Position numbers and translations under genes: made by a program. DNA of 26,512 bases, taken from IMG/VR virus record IMGVR_UViG_3300044675_004589, positions 1-26,512 of that record. One strand, 5' to 3'. This document shows, in pieces, positions 8,237 to 14,901 of this stretch; positions within the stretch are counted from its first letter, which is position 1, and each line of letters opens with the position of its first letter. The notes below the pieces were generated by a model, which did no database searches, had not been told where the DNA came from, and saw nothing but the letters and a program-made list of their open reading frames with translations. The stretch is from a virus.

Positions 8237-8596
8237 CTAAATAGTCCTTTCAATTCGCCTTACTTTTTGTAAAAACTTAAAATCAGTATCAATTAAGTTT
8301 TTTATTGCTTCAGCAGAATATATTATAGTAGAATGGTCACGATTGCCAAACATTGCACCAATAGTCTTTAAACTTAAATTAGTGTATTTTCTTAGCAACC
8401 ATATTATTATCATTCTTGGCTCTGTAAATTCCCTCTTTCTCGATTTGGTAGTTAAATCATAATACTCAACTTTGTAGTATTCACAAACAGCCGCTACAAT
8501 ACTGTGCTGTTTGTGAACTACATTGATGTACTTAGACTTTATTATCCATTCCCTTAATTTTATAGGGTTTAACCCTACTGCTATGTATGGATTCAT
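8237..8596 (-). CDS. Stand-alone DnaA domain IV-like DNA-binding protein
   Basis: The 119-residue protein resembles only the C-terminal DNA-binding domain of the initiator DnaA. A helix (IVAAVCEYYKVEYYDLTTKSRKR) matches the start of domain IV, then FTEPRMIIIWLLRKYTNLSLKTIGAMFGNRDHSTIIYSAEAI. GNRDHST (84-90) corresponds to the DnaA signature that reads the DnaA box. There is no AAA+ ATPase part. Such phage proteins could bind DnaA boxes to recruit, mimic or block host initiation; this role is inferred. It is the last gene of the recombination/replication operon and ends just before the terminator. Confidence 0.85.
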   Translation of the reverse strand: MNPYIAVGLNPIKLREWIIKSKYINVVHKQHSIVAAVCEYYKVEYYDLTTKSRKREFTEPRMIIIWLLRKYTNLSLKTIGAMFGNRDHSTIIYSAEAIKNLIDTDFKFLQKVRRIERTI

Positions 8597-8604
8597 GGCT
8601 TAGA

Positions 8605-8952
8605 TTAAAATGGTAAATCTTGAGAATCGTCATTACCTGAAATTTTCACTTCTCCTTTCGCTTCTGCACCTGTCTGATGCAAGTCAAACTTCCATACGTT
8701 TAAGGTATTAAAATACTGATTAACGCCAGCCTTATCTTTCCATGCTCTTCCTCGTAAGTTGAAATGTACTGTAATGTCATCTCCTGCACGTAGTTCATCA
8801 AGCTTATCGCATCCTGCTTGGTTTGCTTCAAACTTAACCTGTTCAGGGTATGTTGGGTTCTCTGCATACTCTACAATCAATTCGCGCTTTTTAAATTTCT
8901 CTGTTACTTGTTGTGTTTCGCCTATTGCGATTACTGTTCCTCTGATTTCCAT
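8605..8952 (-). CDS. DUF3127-family SSB-like protein
   Basis: The 115-residue protein starts with an OB-like beta pattern (MEIRGTVIAIGETQQVTEKFKKRELIVEYAENP, with GDDITVHFNLRGRAW later), as in the DUF3127 family of Bacteroidota. After a Gly/Lys/Glu linker it ends in NDDSQDLPF, very like the acidic C-terminal tip of bacterial SSB (DDDIPF), which docks partner proteins. It is likely a single-strand DNA-binding protein for replication and recombination. Its leader has the ACTAAAAACAA-ATG form common on this strand. Confidence 0.82.
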   Translation of the reverse strand: MEIRGTVIAIGETQQVTEKFKKRELIVEYAENPTYPEQVKFEANQAGCDKLDELRAGDDITVHFNLRGRAWKDKAGVNQYFNTLNVWKFDLHQTGAEAKGEVKISGNDDSQDLPF

Positions 8953-8987
8953 TTGTTTTTAGTTTATGTAATTAAATTATTTGTTAG

Positions 8988-9221
8988 TTATTGTTTTTCT
9001 TCGATAAATAAATCCTTGATAGTCATAGGCTCGTGGTCTTTTAATTCTAAATAACAGACTAAGTCCATTATACAGTTGTAGCTTAGGTCTGCCCAGTGAT
9101 GGCATTTTTCAAGCTCCCTGATAATACTATCAACAGTATTTGGGTACAACTCTTCGATTCTATCAAGCTTGTACTTAACTTCAGGTTCAAGTTTTTCTAT
9201 CAATGTTTCCATGTTTCTCAT
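8988..9221 (-). CDS. Hypothetical acidic helical protein
   Basis: This 77-residue, Glu/Leu-rich, probably helical protein begins MRNMETLIEKLEPEVKYKLD and contains a CHHWADLSYNCIMDL stretch. An inner ATG at 9212 is an alternative start. It starts 3 nt after the HNH gene stop and is part of the operon. Function not recognised. Confidence 0.65.
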   Translation of the reverse strand: MRNMETLIEKLEPEVKYKLDRIEELYPNTVDSIIRELEKCHHWADLSYNCIMDLVCYLELKDHEPMTIKDLFIEEKQ

Positions 9222-9224
9222 TTT

Positions 9225-9641
9225 TTATTTGTTTAATCGTTTAATTGAATATCCTTTTTCATAAGCCCATGCTGGGTTTCTCTCTATTAATTCATGGCAT
9301 GTATGGCATACTGATAGCCATGTTGTTGTATCAAGCATGTTGTTGCCTATCCTTCCTGCTCTGTGATGTATCTGCGTAGCTACGTGGGTGCATTCAGTAG
9401 AAGATACTTGACAATGATGTATCATCTTCAAATACTGAACTCTCATATCTGTATAAGCCCTATTTATCTTTGCTTGTTTATCAGAAGTCTTCTTAATAGG
9501 CTCTCTCGCTTTAATTGGTAGCTTCTGCAAGGGTTTCTCTACTGCATAGCAATCTTTACACATACAAGGATTATCTCTTGTCTTAGCCTTCCAAATAGGC
9601 TTGTTTGGATTGTTGCATATCCCACATACTTTCTTAATCAT
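9225..9641 (-). CDS. Zinc-binding HNH endonuclease-like protein
   Basis: The 138-residue protein has an N-terminal Cys cluster (Cys6, Cys9, Cys26, Cys28, Cys31) like a zinc finger. A basic linker and a C-terminal HNH-like core follow: Cys77 and Cys84, then IHHRAGR (His92, His93), a middle LDTTTWLSV, and CHTCH (Cys112, Cys115). This layout occurs in small phage HNH/NinG-like proteins that act in DNA processing. It shares a TAATG junction with the RusA gene upstream, supporting a joint role in recombination. Confidence 0.75.
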   Translation of the reverse strand: MIKKVCGICNNPNKPIWKAKTRDNPCMCKDCYAVEKPLQKLPIKAREPIKKTSDKQAKINRAYTDMRVQYLKMIHHCQVSSTECTHVATQIHHRAGRIGNNMLDTTTWLSVCHTCHELIERNPAWAYEKGYSIKRLNK

Positions 9642-10054
9642 TACAATAGTGTTATGTCAATTTCTGTTCTTGGCTTATCATCGTATTGTTTGGTAATCCA
9701 GCAGTCTGCAATATAGCTATCGTCTTTCCAATAAATCTTGTTTAAAGAATCCATTAAGAACTTAGCCATGTTATCTACATCAGGTTTACTTGTGTGCCAT
9801 AGTGGTGCAGTATCTTTCATTACGTGGCTATTCTTGCCTGTTTTGAAGTGAGATTTAGGTCTTGTAAAGTAAAACCTAATTGCTACTGCCAATGCGCCAC
9901 AAAATGGTTCTTTAGGAGCATTGTATTGAACAATACTTAAAAAGTCTCCCTTATCAGATGCACTTGGGTCATATTGTCTAACAAAATTACCCATTCTTAC
10001 GTGCCTATGCCTTTTCTGTGCTTTTGGCTCGCCTAATATTGATAGCTTAATCAT
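9641..10054 (-). CDS. rusA: RusA-family Holliday junction resolvase
   Basis: The 137-residue protein opens with the family start ILGEPKAQKRHR. It carries the acidic active-site pattern KPDVDNMAKFLMDSLN (Asp92, Asp94) plus WKDDSYIAD (Asp111/Asp112), spaced as in E. coli RusA. RusA cuts Holliday junctions as a dimer with metal; in phages it resolves recombination or replication branches before packaging. The gene overlaps the upstream gene by 8 nt and lies beside HNH, ERF and SSB-like genes, a coherent recombination set. Confidence 0.9.
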   Translation of the reverse strand: MIKLSILGEPKAQKRHRHVRMGNFVRQYDPSASDKGDFLSIVQYNAPKEPFCGALAVAIRFYFTRPKSHFKTGKNSHVMKDTAPLWHTSKPDVDNMAKFLMDSLNKIYWKDDSYIADCWITKQYDDKPRTEIDITLL

Positions 10055-10265
10055 CGCTTCCCGGTCTTTTAACTAATTCTCCATACTCATTTAATTGTAT
10101 TTTAAAATATTGGTCTAATGCTTTTCTAATTACATAGTCCCTGCTTTTATTGGTTTTTCGTGCTTCTTTCTTAGCAAGATAAATTTGGTCATCCCATAGT
10201 ATTGCTACGCTTCGATGTATATCTCGAGTAACCATTTTCTTTTGTTTAAATCTCTTCTCAATCAT
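10047..10265 (-). CDS. Small basic protein, possible ribbon-helix-helix DNA-binding protein
   Basis: The 72-residue product has a basic start, a strand-like HRSVAILW, and two helices ending in KSRDYVIRKALDQYFK. This resembles the strand-helix-helix plan of RHH (Arc/CopG-like) regulators. The start forms an ATGA overlap with the upstream gene, so M1 is preferred over the inner ATG. The role is uncertain; it could regulate this operon. Confidence 0.6.
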   Translation of the reverse strand: MIEKRFKQKKMVTRDIHRSVAILWDDQIYLAKKEARKTNKSRDYVIRKALDQYFKIQLNEYGELVKRPGSDD

Positions 10266-10408
10266 TTTTTTACTTTATTGTATATATTCTCAATCCACTT
10301 ATTGTATTTGGATGTTTTAGGAAACGGCAAAATATCTATTTCCATTCCTTGTTTGTGGTGCTTTACCTTACCATTGGGGTAGGCAGTATGTGTTACTGAT
10401 ACTTTCAT
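10262..10408 (-). CDS. Small hypothetical protein (start uncertain)
   Basis: The ATG at 10408 lies 7 nt after the previous gene's TAG, behind an A-rich stretch, and gives a 48-residue basic protein (MKVSVTHTAYPNGKVKHHKQ...). The frame runs open to an ATG at 10498, but that start would overlap the upstream gene by 83 nt; ATG 10432 is a compromise. Function not recognised. Confidence 0.5.
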   Translation of the reverse strand: MKVSVTHTAYPNGKVKHHKQGMEIDILPFPKTSKYNKWIENIYNKVKK

Positions 10409-10415
10409 ATTTTTT

Positions 10416-10673
10416 CTAATCTGAACTGTCATATTTATAATAATATTTACAAATGTTACATTGAACGGTATTCTCAAATCCTCTTCTGTCATGAGCATAC
10501 GTTTCTCTTGGATGGTTTAATTTTTTACAGTCAATTACTTCTTGTGGAGTTTTATCCCATGCGTTTTCCCAATATAAGAATTTAAAGGATGTATCTGCCA
10601 TTTCAATGGATATGGCAGTTTCTGTTTTGGCAAGTTGTTCTTCTTGCATCAGCATAAATAGGTCTTTACTCAT
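10416..10673 (-). CDS. Hypothetical protein with a Cys pair near the C-terminus
   Basis: This 85-residue acidic protein has a helical start (MSKDLFMLMQEEQLAKTETA), a Trp-rich middle and a VQCNICKYYYKYDSSD end with CxxC that might bind zinc together with Cys49 and nearby His. It shares an ATGA overlap with the upstream gene. Function not recognised. Confidence 0.65.
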   Translation of the reverse strand: MSKDLFMLMQEEQLAKTETAISIEMADTSFKFLYWENAWDKTPQEVIDCKKLNHPRETYAHDRRGFENTVQCNICKYYYKYDSSD

Positions 10674-10882
10674 AACTTGTTAAATTTTAGGTAAGCTTCT
10701 GTTACATCGTTTAGGTATGTAGAAAATTGAGGTTTACTCATGTTTTTAAGCCATGTAATTGAACAGTCAAGTTTTCTATTACAGTTGACATAAACCATGT
10801 CATTCTCATAGTCTATTGATATTTGAAAATCAGATAGGAGGTTAATCCTACCTGATAATCTTTTTTGAATATCGCTTGTCAT
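10670..10882 (-). CDS. Hypothetical protein
   Basis: This 70-residue protein of mixed character (ISIDYENDMVYVNCNRKLDCSI beta-like centre, helical end) is linked by ATGA overlaps to both neighbours, so it is translated in step with them. Function not recognised. Confidence 0.62.
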   Translation of the reverse strand: MTSDIQKRLSGRINLLSDFQISIDYENDMVYVNCNRKLDCSITWLKNMSKPQFSTYLNDVTEAYLKFNKL

Positions 10883-11388
10883 TTTAATGTTACTGCTATA
10901 TTCATTGCGCCATAGGTTATCGCTGGAGGGTTAATAATCTCTCCATCCATTGTAGCCATAGGCTCTGTTAAAGTTTTAAGGAATGTTTCTCGTGCTTTCA
11001 TCTTTGCCTTAACATCATTAAGTAAAGCATTAAATTCATTCCATTGAGCATCTCCACATACAGTAAAATCATACTTATCAGGATTCTTCTTTTCAACAAT
11101 TTCTGTATCGTATAGTTTAAGTCCTCCCTTTTGTATTTGTTTACTTGCTACAATAGGTCTTACATTATCAATTACAGACTTGAAAAATTCTTCTGCCTTG
11201 CAAGCGTAAATTAAGGCTTGTGTAGCATCTAAATTGCCTTCCGTAATGTCTTGCACTACCGACTGTGCTAAAGTTGTTCTGAAGGCTTTATTTGAAGCCA
11301 GCATATCTTTTATCTCGATAGATAATTTATCTTGTTCTGTTGCTAAATCTAATTTATCGGATAATAAATTTTGTTCTGTTGTTTCCAT
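10879..11388 (-). CDS. Conserved phage protein of unknown function next to ERF
   Basis: The 169-residue protein is mostly helical: a charged first half (DKLSIEIKDMLASNKAFRTTLAQSVV), an ALIYACKAEEFFKSVIDNVRPI helix, then YDTEIVEKKNPDKYDFTVCGDAQWNEF and a MKARETFLKTL helix, ending in a short strand NIAVTLK. The segment KYDFTxxGDxxWN...KARExFLKT looks like a recurring unknown family of Bacteroidota phages encoded near annealing or recombination genes. A role with ERF is suggested by position only. Confidence 0.72.
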   Translation of the reverse strand: METTEQNLLSDKLDLATEQDKLSIEIKDMLASNKAFRTTLAQSVVQDITEGNLDATQALIYACKAEEFFKSVIDNVRPIVASKQIQKGGLKLYDTEIVEKKNPDKYDFTVCGDAQWNEFNALLNDVKAKMKARETFLKTLTEPMATMDGEIINPPAITYGAMNIAVTLK

Positions 11389-11392
11389 TTTT

Positions 11393-11512
11393 TTATTGTT
11401 TAATAAATTTCCAAATAACTCTAATTATAAATTCTAACGATATTAATGTAATGTATATGCTAAGTATTACAAATGTTGTAACAATTATAGCTTCAATCAA
11501 TTTATCACTCAT
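11393..11512 (-). CDS. 39-residue membrane protein
   Basis: The product begins MSDKLIEAIIVTTFVILSIY, has one long or two short hydrophobic spans, and ends in a basic VIWKFIKQ. The start overlaps the stop of the upstream gene by 8 nt and the stop lies 4 nt before the next ATG, a perfect operon fit. Function unknown. Confidence 0.6.
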   Translation of the reverse strand: MSDKLIEAIIVTTFVILSIYITLISLEFIIRVIWKFIKQ

Positions 11513-11777
11513 TGTTTTTTGTTTTCTTGATTGCATCCCAATTTTGTCCTATTATTTCCCACAAATCATCATCCAAAGCTTGCTTGTCCTCAATGTTTTT
11601 CTCTACGTTGGCAAATGCTCTCTTTGATGCTCCTTGAAGCTTTTCAAGTAGTGACTGAAATTTCCCTGCTCTTGGGTCATTCAGGTCTTTCATTTCTCCT
11701 AATGCAGTTTCAAGACATTTAGTAAGCTGGTCTGCGTGTAAATAGCTTAATATCAATGCAGTTTCAAGTGGTGTCAT
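11505..11777 (-). CDS. Hypothetical helical protein coupled to ERF
   Basis: The 90-residue protein looks fully helical (TPLETALILSYLHADQLTKCL, SLLEKLQGASKRAFANVEK, DDDLWEIIGQNWDAIKKT). The start shares one base with the ERF stop (TAATG), so it is probably made together with ERF. Function not recognised; a modulator of the annealase is possible. Confidence 0.68.
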   Translation of the reverse strand: MTPLETALILSYLHADQLTKCLETALGEMKDLNDPRAGKFQSLLEKLQGASKRAFANVEKNIEDKQALDDDLWEIIGQNWDAIKKTKNNE

Positions 11778-12475
11778 TATTTTTCAGTATTAACTTTTAA
11801 TTCTTCTCTCCTTGCACTAAGCAAAGCAATAATGTCTTGGTTAGTTTTTTCTACGCTGGTCAAGGAATTAAAATAACCTACGAGTCCTACGGCACTTGGA
11901 ATAGAATTAATAGCAGTCTTATGCTCTTCTATTGTTATTTCAGGTACTTTAACTCCTTGCATATTAGCTACCCTTTGTGCTTCTGTATCTTCCTTGAATG
12001 AGGTGATGGGTGCTTTAGCTGGTATTGGCTCTGATGTTTCTCTTTTAGGATTATCAATATCATCTTCATCAGTAGCAATGTGGAAATACTTCAATAAGAA
12101 ATATCGTTCTCCATAGGTCAACGCTGACCCGAATCCCTTTTCCCAATCATTCTGACCATTTGCTCCCCAAAAGTTTTCATCTTTCTCTCCGGTTTCAGTA
12201 TCAATCCATGTGAATTTCATGTCTACCTTTGTGAGTATCTCCGACTTAGAGCCATTTTTAGTAGCGTAGTCTTGTCTTTCGTTTGTAAATCCAATTACTT
12301 CTTGCTTTAGTATCAATCCTAATTCATTCATTAGTGGCTTGATATGTTCTAATGCTTTTGAGCCAGTTACATACCCGTAACCGAATGATTTGGCATCCTT
12401 GCCTAATCCCATTACTTTTTGCTGAATAGATAATAGCTTTTGATAGATGTTTTTAAATTCTGTTTTCTTTTCCAT
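11777..12475 (-). CDS. erf: ERF-family single-strand DNA annealing protein
   Basis: The 232-residue protein shows the ERF core. FGYGYVTGSKALEHIKPLMNE (31-51) leads into a GLILKQEVIG strand, and GFGSALTYGERYFLLKYFHI (114-133) ends in the acidic TDEDDID. ERF-type recombinases form rings that anneal complementary single strands in phage recombination and genome circularisation. The C-terminal third is a variable linker and helical tail. The neighbours (SSB-like, RusA, HNH) complete a recombination module. Confidence 0.92.
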   Translation of the reverse strand: MEKKTEFKNIYQKLLSIQQKVMGLGKDAKSFGYGYVTGSKALEHIKPLMNELGLILKQEVIGFTNERQDYATKNGSKSEILTKVDMKFTWIDTETGEKDENFWGANGQNDWEKGFGSALTYGERYFLLKYFHIATDEDDIDNPKRETSEPIPAKAPITSFKEDTEAQRVANMQGVKVPEITIEEHKTAINSIPSAVGLVGYFNSLTSVEKTNQDIIALLSARREELKVNTEK

Positions 12476-12492
12476 TTTTTTGTGTTTTAAAA

Positions 12493-12822
12493 TTATACTT
12501 CTGTAAATTCAATATTTGGTTTTAAGATTTTATATCCCTTAGATTTTAATAGGTAAATAGCTTTTGTTATTTCATTTTCTTCATCTATTACTAAATTTTT
12601 TATTTTTTCAACTTGCACTTCATTTACTACTTCAGTTCTGAAGAATCTTTTATACCAAGTTCTTCGACTATTGCCTTTTTCTGCGTTAATCTTTAAATAA
12701 TTAGATATAATGCCATTGGCAATATCATTTTTAGTAAGTCCGTTTTTTTGTGCTTTTGCACTAAATTCATTTGATGAAAAATAAGGTGGCATTTGTCTTA
12801 ATGTGTGATTTAAAATTTCCAT
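12493..12822 (-). CDS. Hypothetical protein, possible winged-helix DNA-binding protein
   Basis: The 109-residue basic protein starts LNHTLRQMPPYFSSNEFSAK and carries helix-turn-helix-like spacing in FSSNEFSAKAQKNGLTKNDIANGIISNYLK, followed by NSRRTWYKRFF. This is inferred to bind DNA. The C-terminal part (EVQVEKIKNLVIDEENEITKAIYLLKSKGYKI) is helical. It precedes ERF in the operon with an A-rich leader. Confidence 0.66.
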   Translation of the reverse strand: MEILNHTLRQMPPYFSSNEFSAKAQKNGLTKNDIANGIISNYLKINAEKGNSRRTWYKRFFRTEVVNEVQVEKIKNLVIDEENEITKAIYLLKSKGYKILKPNIEFTEV

Positions 12823-12841
12823 TTTTTTTAAAGTTTTAAGT

Positions 12842-12982
12842 TTAAATTTTAATTTTTGATAATATAATTATTGTTAATATAAATAATGCTTCTCCTATGC
12901 TTCTGAATAAAACTATGCAGATAAATAATGTTGATATTAGAAGCATCAAGCAAATGTTTATGGTGGTATTGCTCCATTTCAT
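12842..12982 (-). CDS. 46-residue membrane protein
   Basis: MKWSNTTINICLMLLISTLF begins a protein with two close hydrophobic spans separated by FRSIGE and ending in LSKIKI. It starts 3 nt after the stop of the upstream gene. It is one of a series of tiny membrane proteins on this strand; function unknown. Confidence 0.55.
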   Translation of the reverse strand: MKWSNTTINICLMLLISTLFICIVLFRSIGEALFILTIIILSKIKI

Positions 12983-12985
12983 GAT

Positions 12986-13195
12986 TCATACTCCAACTAT
13001 CTTAAATTTAGATTTATCAGGATATAAACTTCCTTGCATCTTAAATGTTTTTAATTCTAATTGGCATCCTGAATAGTACATAGGATTAGTCAGTACCTTA
13101 TCTCCGTACTTAACAATCCAATGGGTGCTTTTAGGTTGTTGCCTTACATTACCATACTTGGCGATGTAATTAAGGTTTTGCCAGCTACTCTGCAT
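12986..13195 (-). CDS. Hypothetical protein
   Basis: The 69-residue protein looks beta-rich (THWIVKYGDKVLTNPMYYSG, KSKFKIVGV) with a Gln-rich start. Its start overlaps the previous gene by 11 nt. Function not recognised. Confidence 0.6.
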   Translation of the reverse strand: MQSSWQNLNYIAKYGNVRQQPKSTHWIVKYGDKVLTNPMYYSGCQLELKTFKMQGSLYPDKSKFKIVGV

Positions 13196-13352
13196 AACTA
13201 TCAGCTATTAACTGTTTTAAAGCATATTCTGAAATTTGCATCTTGATTTTTAATTCAGATAATTTACCTTCATGGTATTGAATATCCCAATCTAATCGTT
13301 TGATGTCTGCTAAGATTTGTTCTTTTAATTTTTCTTTTTCTGTGATTTCCAT
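13185..13352 (-). CDS. 55-residue coiled-coil-like protein
   Basis: MEITEKEKLKEQILADIKRL begins a product with helical heptads throughout and no membrane span. The leader is A-rich with AAACTAAAAAA before ATG. It overlaps the next gene by 11 nt. Function unknown. Confidence 0.6.
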   Translation of the reverse strand: MEITEKEKLKEQILADIKRLDWDIQYHEGKLSELKIKMQISEYALKQLIADSYAE

Positions 13353-13358
13353 TTTTTT

Positions 13359-13529
13359 TTAGTTTAAATCATCCCAATTAATTGCTATGCCTTGATTAAG
13401 GTCATCGCATATCTTTTCTGCTTTACTGATTTTAAGGTGCTTTTTATCGAAGATTATTTCTTCTCGGTCATCTTGTACCCTAATTATAATAGGGTGTGGA
13501 GTTAGTCTAACTTTGTAGGTAGCTTTCAT
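13359..13529 (-). CDS. 56-residue hypothetical protein, first gene of the recombination operon
   Basis: MKATYKVRLTPHPIIIRVQD begins a product with a beta-rich first half and a helical acidic second half (ISKAEKICDDLN). It is the first gene behind the strong promoter at 13559-13588, with a leader containing CACTAAACCACTAAAAA. Function unknown. Confidence 0.62.
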   Translation of the reverse strand: MKATYKVRLTPHPIIIRVQDDREEIIFDKKHLKISKAEKICDDLNQGIAINWDDLN

Positions 13530-13558
13530 TTTTTAGTGGTTTAGTGCGTTTCAGGGTT

Positions 13559-13588
13559 CAAAGATAATAGTATTTAATTAAAATCAAA
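13559..13588 (-). promoter_or_regulatory. Promoter of the leftward recombination operon
   Basis: On the minus strand TTTG (13588-13585), an 18-nt spacer and TATCTTTG (13566-13559) match the Bacteroidota TTTG-N~19-TAnnTTTG promoter. It lies between the stop at 13584 and the gene starting at 13529, giving a leader of about 25 nt. It should drive the genes from 13529 down to the terminator at 8.2 kb. Confidence 0.78.
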
Positions 13589-13811
13589 ATACTATGTTAA
13601 TATAATTGGTTAGAATAAGTGAATAGCACGTAATTACAATGATTATTAATGCTATTGTGCCTATTAAAAAGTTCTTTAAAACCTTTTCATCTTCATCCAT
13701 TTTCAAGAGGTCTTCAGGATAAATGGCTGAATTTTTCATCAGATATAAAAATGTTGCGAAACCTGATAAAATCAATAAGATGATTACCGTTAATGCTTGT
13801 TGATATTCCAT
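13584..13811 (-). CDS. Small membrane protein with two spans
   Basis: The 75-residue protein has spans at about residues 6-24 (ALTVIILLILSGFATFLYL) and 48-68 (FLIGTIALIIIVITCYSLIL). The loop between them is acidic (YPEDLLKMDEDEKVLK). Function unknown; it is last in the middle leftward unit. Confidence 0.68.
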   Translation of the reverse strand: MEYQQALTVIILLILSGFATFLYLMKNSAIYPEDLLKMDEDEKVLKNFLIGTIALIIIVITCYSLILTNYINIVF

Positions 13812-13812
13812 T

Positions 13813-14082
13813 TTAGTGCTTGATTATGTTTGTACATTCCTTAATACATTCAGCCAATGCTTGTGCATCTGTTTCTTGATAGCTGGATGAATTTTTATTT
13901 CTTTCATGCAGTTGCCCATACATAAATGCTACTTTAAATACTTCTTGATAGAATTGCATCCTTTCATTTTCGTGAATGCTTTCAAAAACTATGTCAAGTG
14001 CTTGGTCGTGGTCTATACCTATTTTTGATAATTCACGTACTGCTTTTAGCTTGTCACTCATACTTCCAAAAAAATTTTCCAT
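13813..14082 (-). CDS. Hypothetical helical protein
   Basis: The 89-residue protein has a possible UBA/HTH-like start (KLKAVRELSKIGIDHDQALDIVFESI) and an amphipathic rest with two Cys near the end (AECIKECTNIIKH). Function not recognised. Confidence 0.65.
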   Translation of the reverse strand: MENFFGSMSDKLKAVRELSKIGIDHDQALDIVFESIHENERMQFYQEVFKVAFMYGQLHERNKNSSSYQETDAQALAECIKECTNIIKH

Positions 14083-14086
14083 GTTT

Positions 14087-14203
14087 TTACTTTAAATAAT
14101 TATATACTAATTTACAAATTAATGATATAATATAAGTTACTCCTATTACTGTAATTGTAGCGTGAATGAATACGATTACTTTATCGTTGAAATTATTCTT
14201 CAT
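14087..14203 (-). CDS. 38-residue membrane protein
   Basis: MKNNFNDKVIVFIHATITVI begins a protein with one membrane span and a basic Tyr-rich end (KLVYNYLK). It overlaps the upstream gene by 11 nt in another frame. Function unknown. Confidence 0.55.
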   Translation of the reverse strand: MKNNFNDKVIVFIHATITVIGVTYIISLICKLVYNYLK

Positions 14204-14351
14204 CCTTTACGTACATAATTAAAGCTATTAATGAGCCTAATTTTTCGGGTTCTATTCCGTAGTATTCAGCCATATGGTCAATAGATAGCCAATCGTTTAC
14301 ATATTCAAGGTATATATCTTCAGCCGTTCTTTGGCTTAGTGGTATGTTCAT
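14193..14351 (-). CDS. 52-residue HTH-like hypothetical protein
   Basis: MNIPLSQRTAEDIYLEYVND begins the product, and a WLSIDHMAEYYGIEPEKLGSL segment with helix-turn-helix spacing follows. Similar short proteins (a Y-x-D-W-L-S/T-x-x-x-x-A-E-x-Y-G pattern) recur in Bacteroidota phages and plasmids. DNA binding is inferred. Confidence 0.62.
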   Translation of the reverse strand: MNIPLSQRTAEDIYLEYVNDWLSIDHMAEYYGIEPEKLGSLIALIMYVKDEE

Positions 14352-14355
14352 GATT

Positions 14356-14664
14356 TTATTTGTTTTCGTTATACCATTTAATAAATTCTACTACTTCTTT
14401 GTACGTTTCTTTAATGTTTGGAATGCTATCTGTAATATTATAATATAGTTCCATAGCATCTAATTCTAAAGATATATCTAATATTTTTACAACTACTGGC
14501 ATTATCCAGTTCCAATCTGTATGGTATGCTAAATCTTTAGTTTCATAAAGAGTGTCAAAAAATACTTCCCATTGCTCTATATCTTTATTATATGGCTCTC
14601 CAAAAAATAATTGTACTCCCATAAATTCTGCGATTAATTTGTTGTTTTCAATTAGTGTGTTCAT
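14356..14664 (-). CDS. Conserved hypothetical phage protein
   Basis: The 102-residue acidic protein has an IAEFMG opening helix, a conserved-looking YHTDWNWIMPVVVKI centre and a KEVVEFIKWYNE end. The pattern IAEFMG...YHTxWxWLMPVVxKI...VVEFIKWYN is one I recognise as recurring in Bacteroidota phages and plasmids with no known function. Confidence 0.75.
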   Translation of the reverse strand: MNTLIENNKLIAEFMGVQLFFGEPYNKDIEQWEVFFDTLYETKDLAYHTDWNWIMPVVVKILDISLELDAMELYYNITDSIPNIKETYKEVVEFIKWYNENK

Positions 14665-14668
14665 GATT

Positions 14669-14890
14669 TTAGTTTAGGTAATTATTAATTTCTATTAATT
14701 CTGATTCTGTTACAAATGCGTAGGATTCCCAACCTATTGCGTGTTCTAATAATTCGGATATGTGGTCTTTTTTTGTATCATACCCAATTATATCTCCATT
14801 ACAGTCATTAATTAAGTCAGCTACCAATTTCCAATCTTCATTGATTACTGCTTCTGAAATGTCTTGCCCAAATGCTATGTTATATTTCAT
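14669..14890 (-). CDS. Hypothetical acidic protein
   Basis: The 73-residue protein is rich in Asp/Glu (AVINEDWKLVADLINDCNGD, KDHISELLEHAIGWESY). It lies in the run of genes with ACTAAAAG-type leaders. Function not recognised. Confidence 0.65.
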   Translation of the reverse strand: MKYNIAFGQDISEAVINEDWKLVADLINDCNGDIIGYDTKKDHISELLEHAIGWESYAFVTESELIEINNYLN

Positions 14891-14901
14891 GTTCTTTTAG
14901 T

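Noticed and set aside
10047-10408. Toxin-antitoxin pair (RHH-like plus small basic protein)
   Set aside because: The order and overlaps resemble a TA pair, but neither product shows a toxin family motif and the genes lie inside a recombination operon.
10409-10498. Longer N-terminus of the gene ending at 10262
   Set aside because: It would overlap the upstream gene by 83 nt, while all other overlaps in this operon are 1-11 nt.
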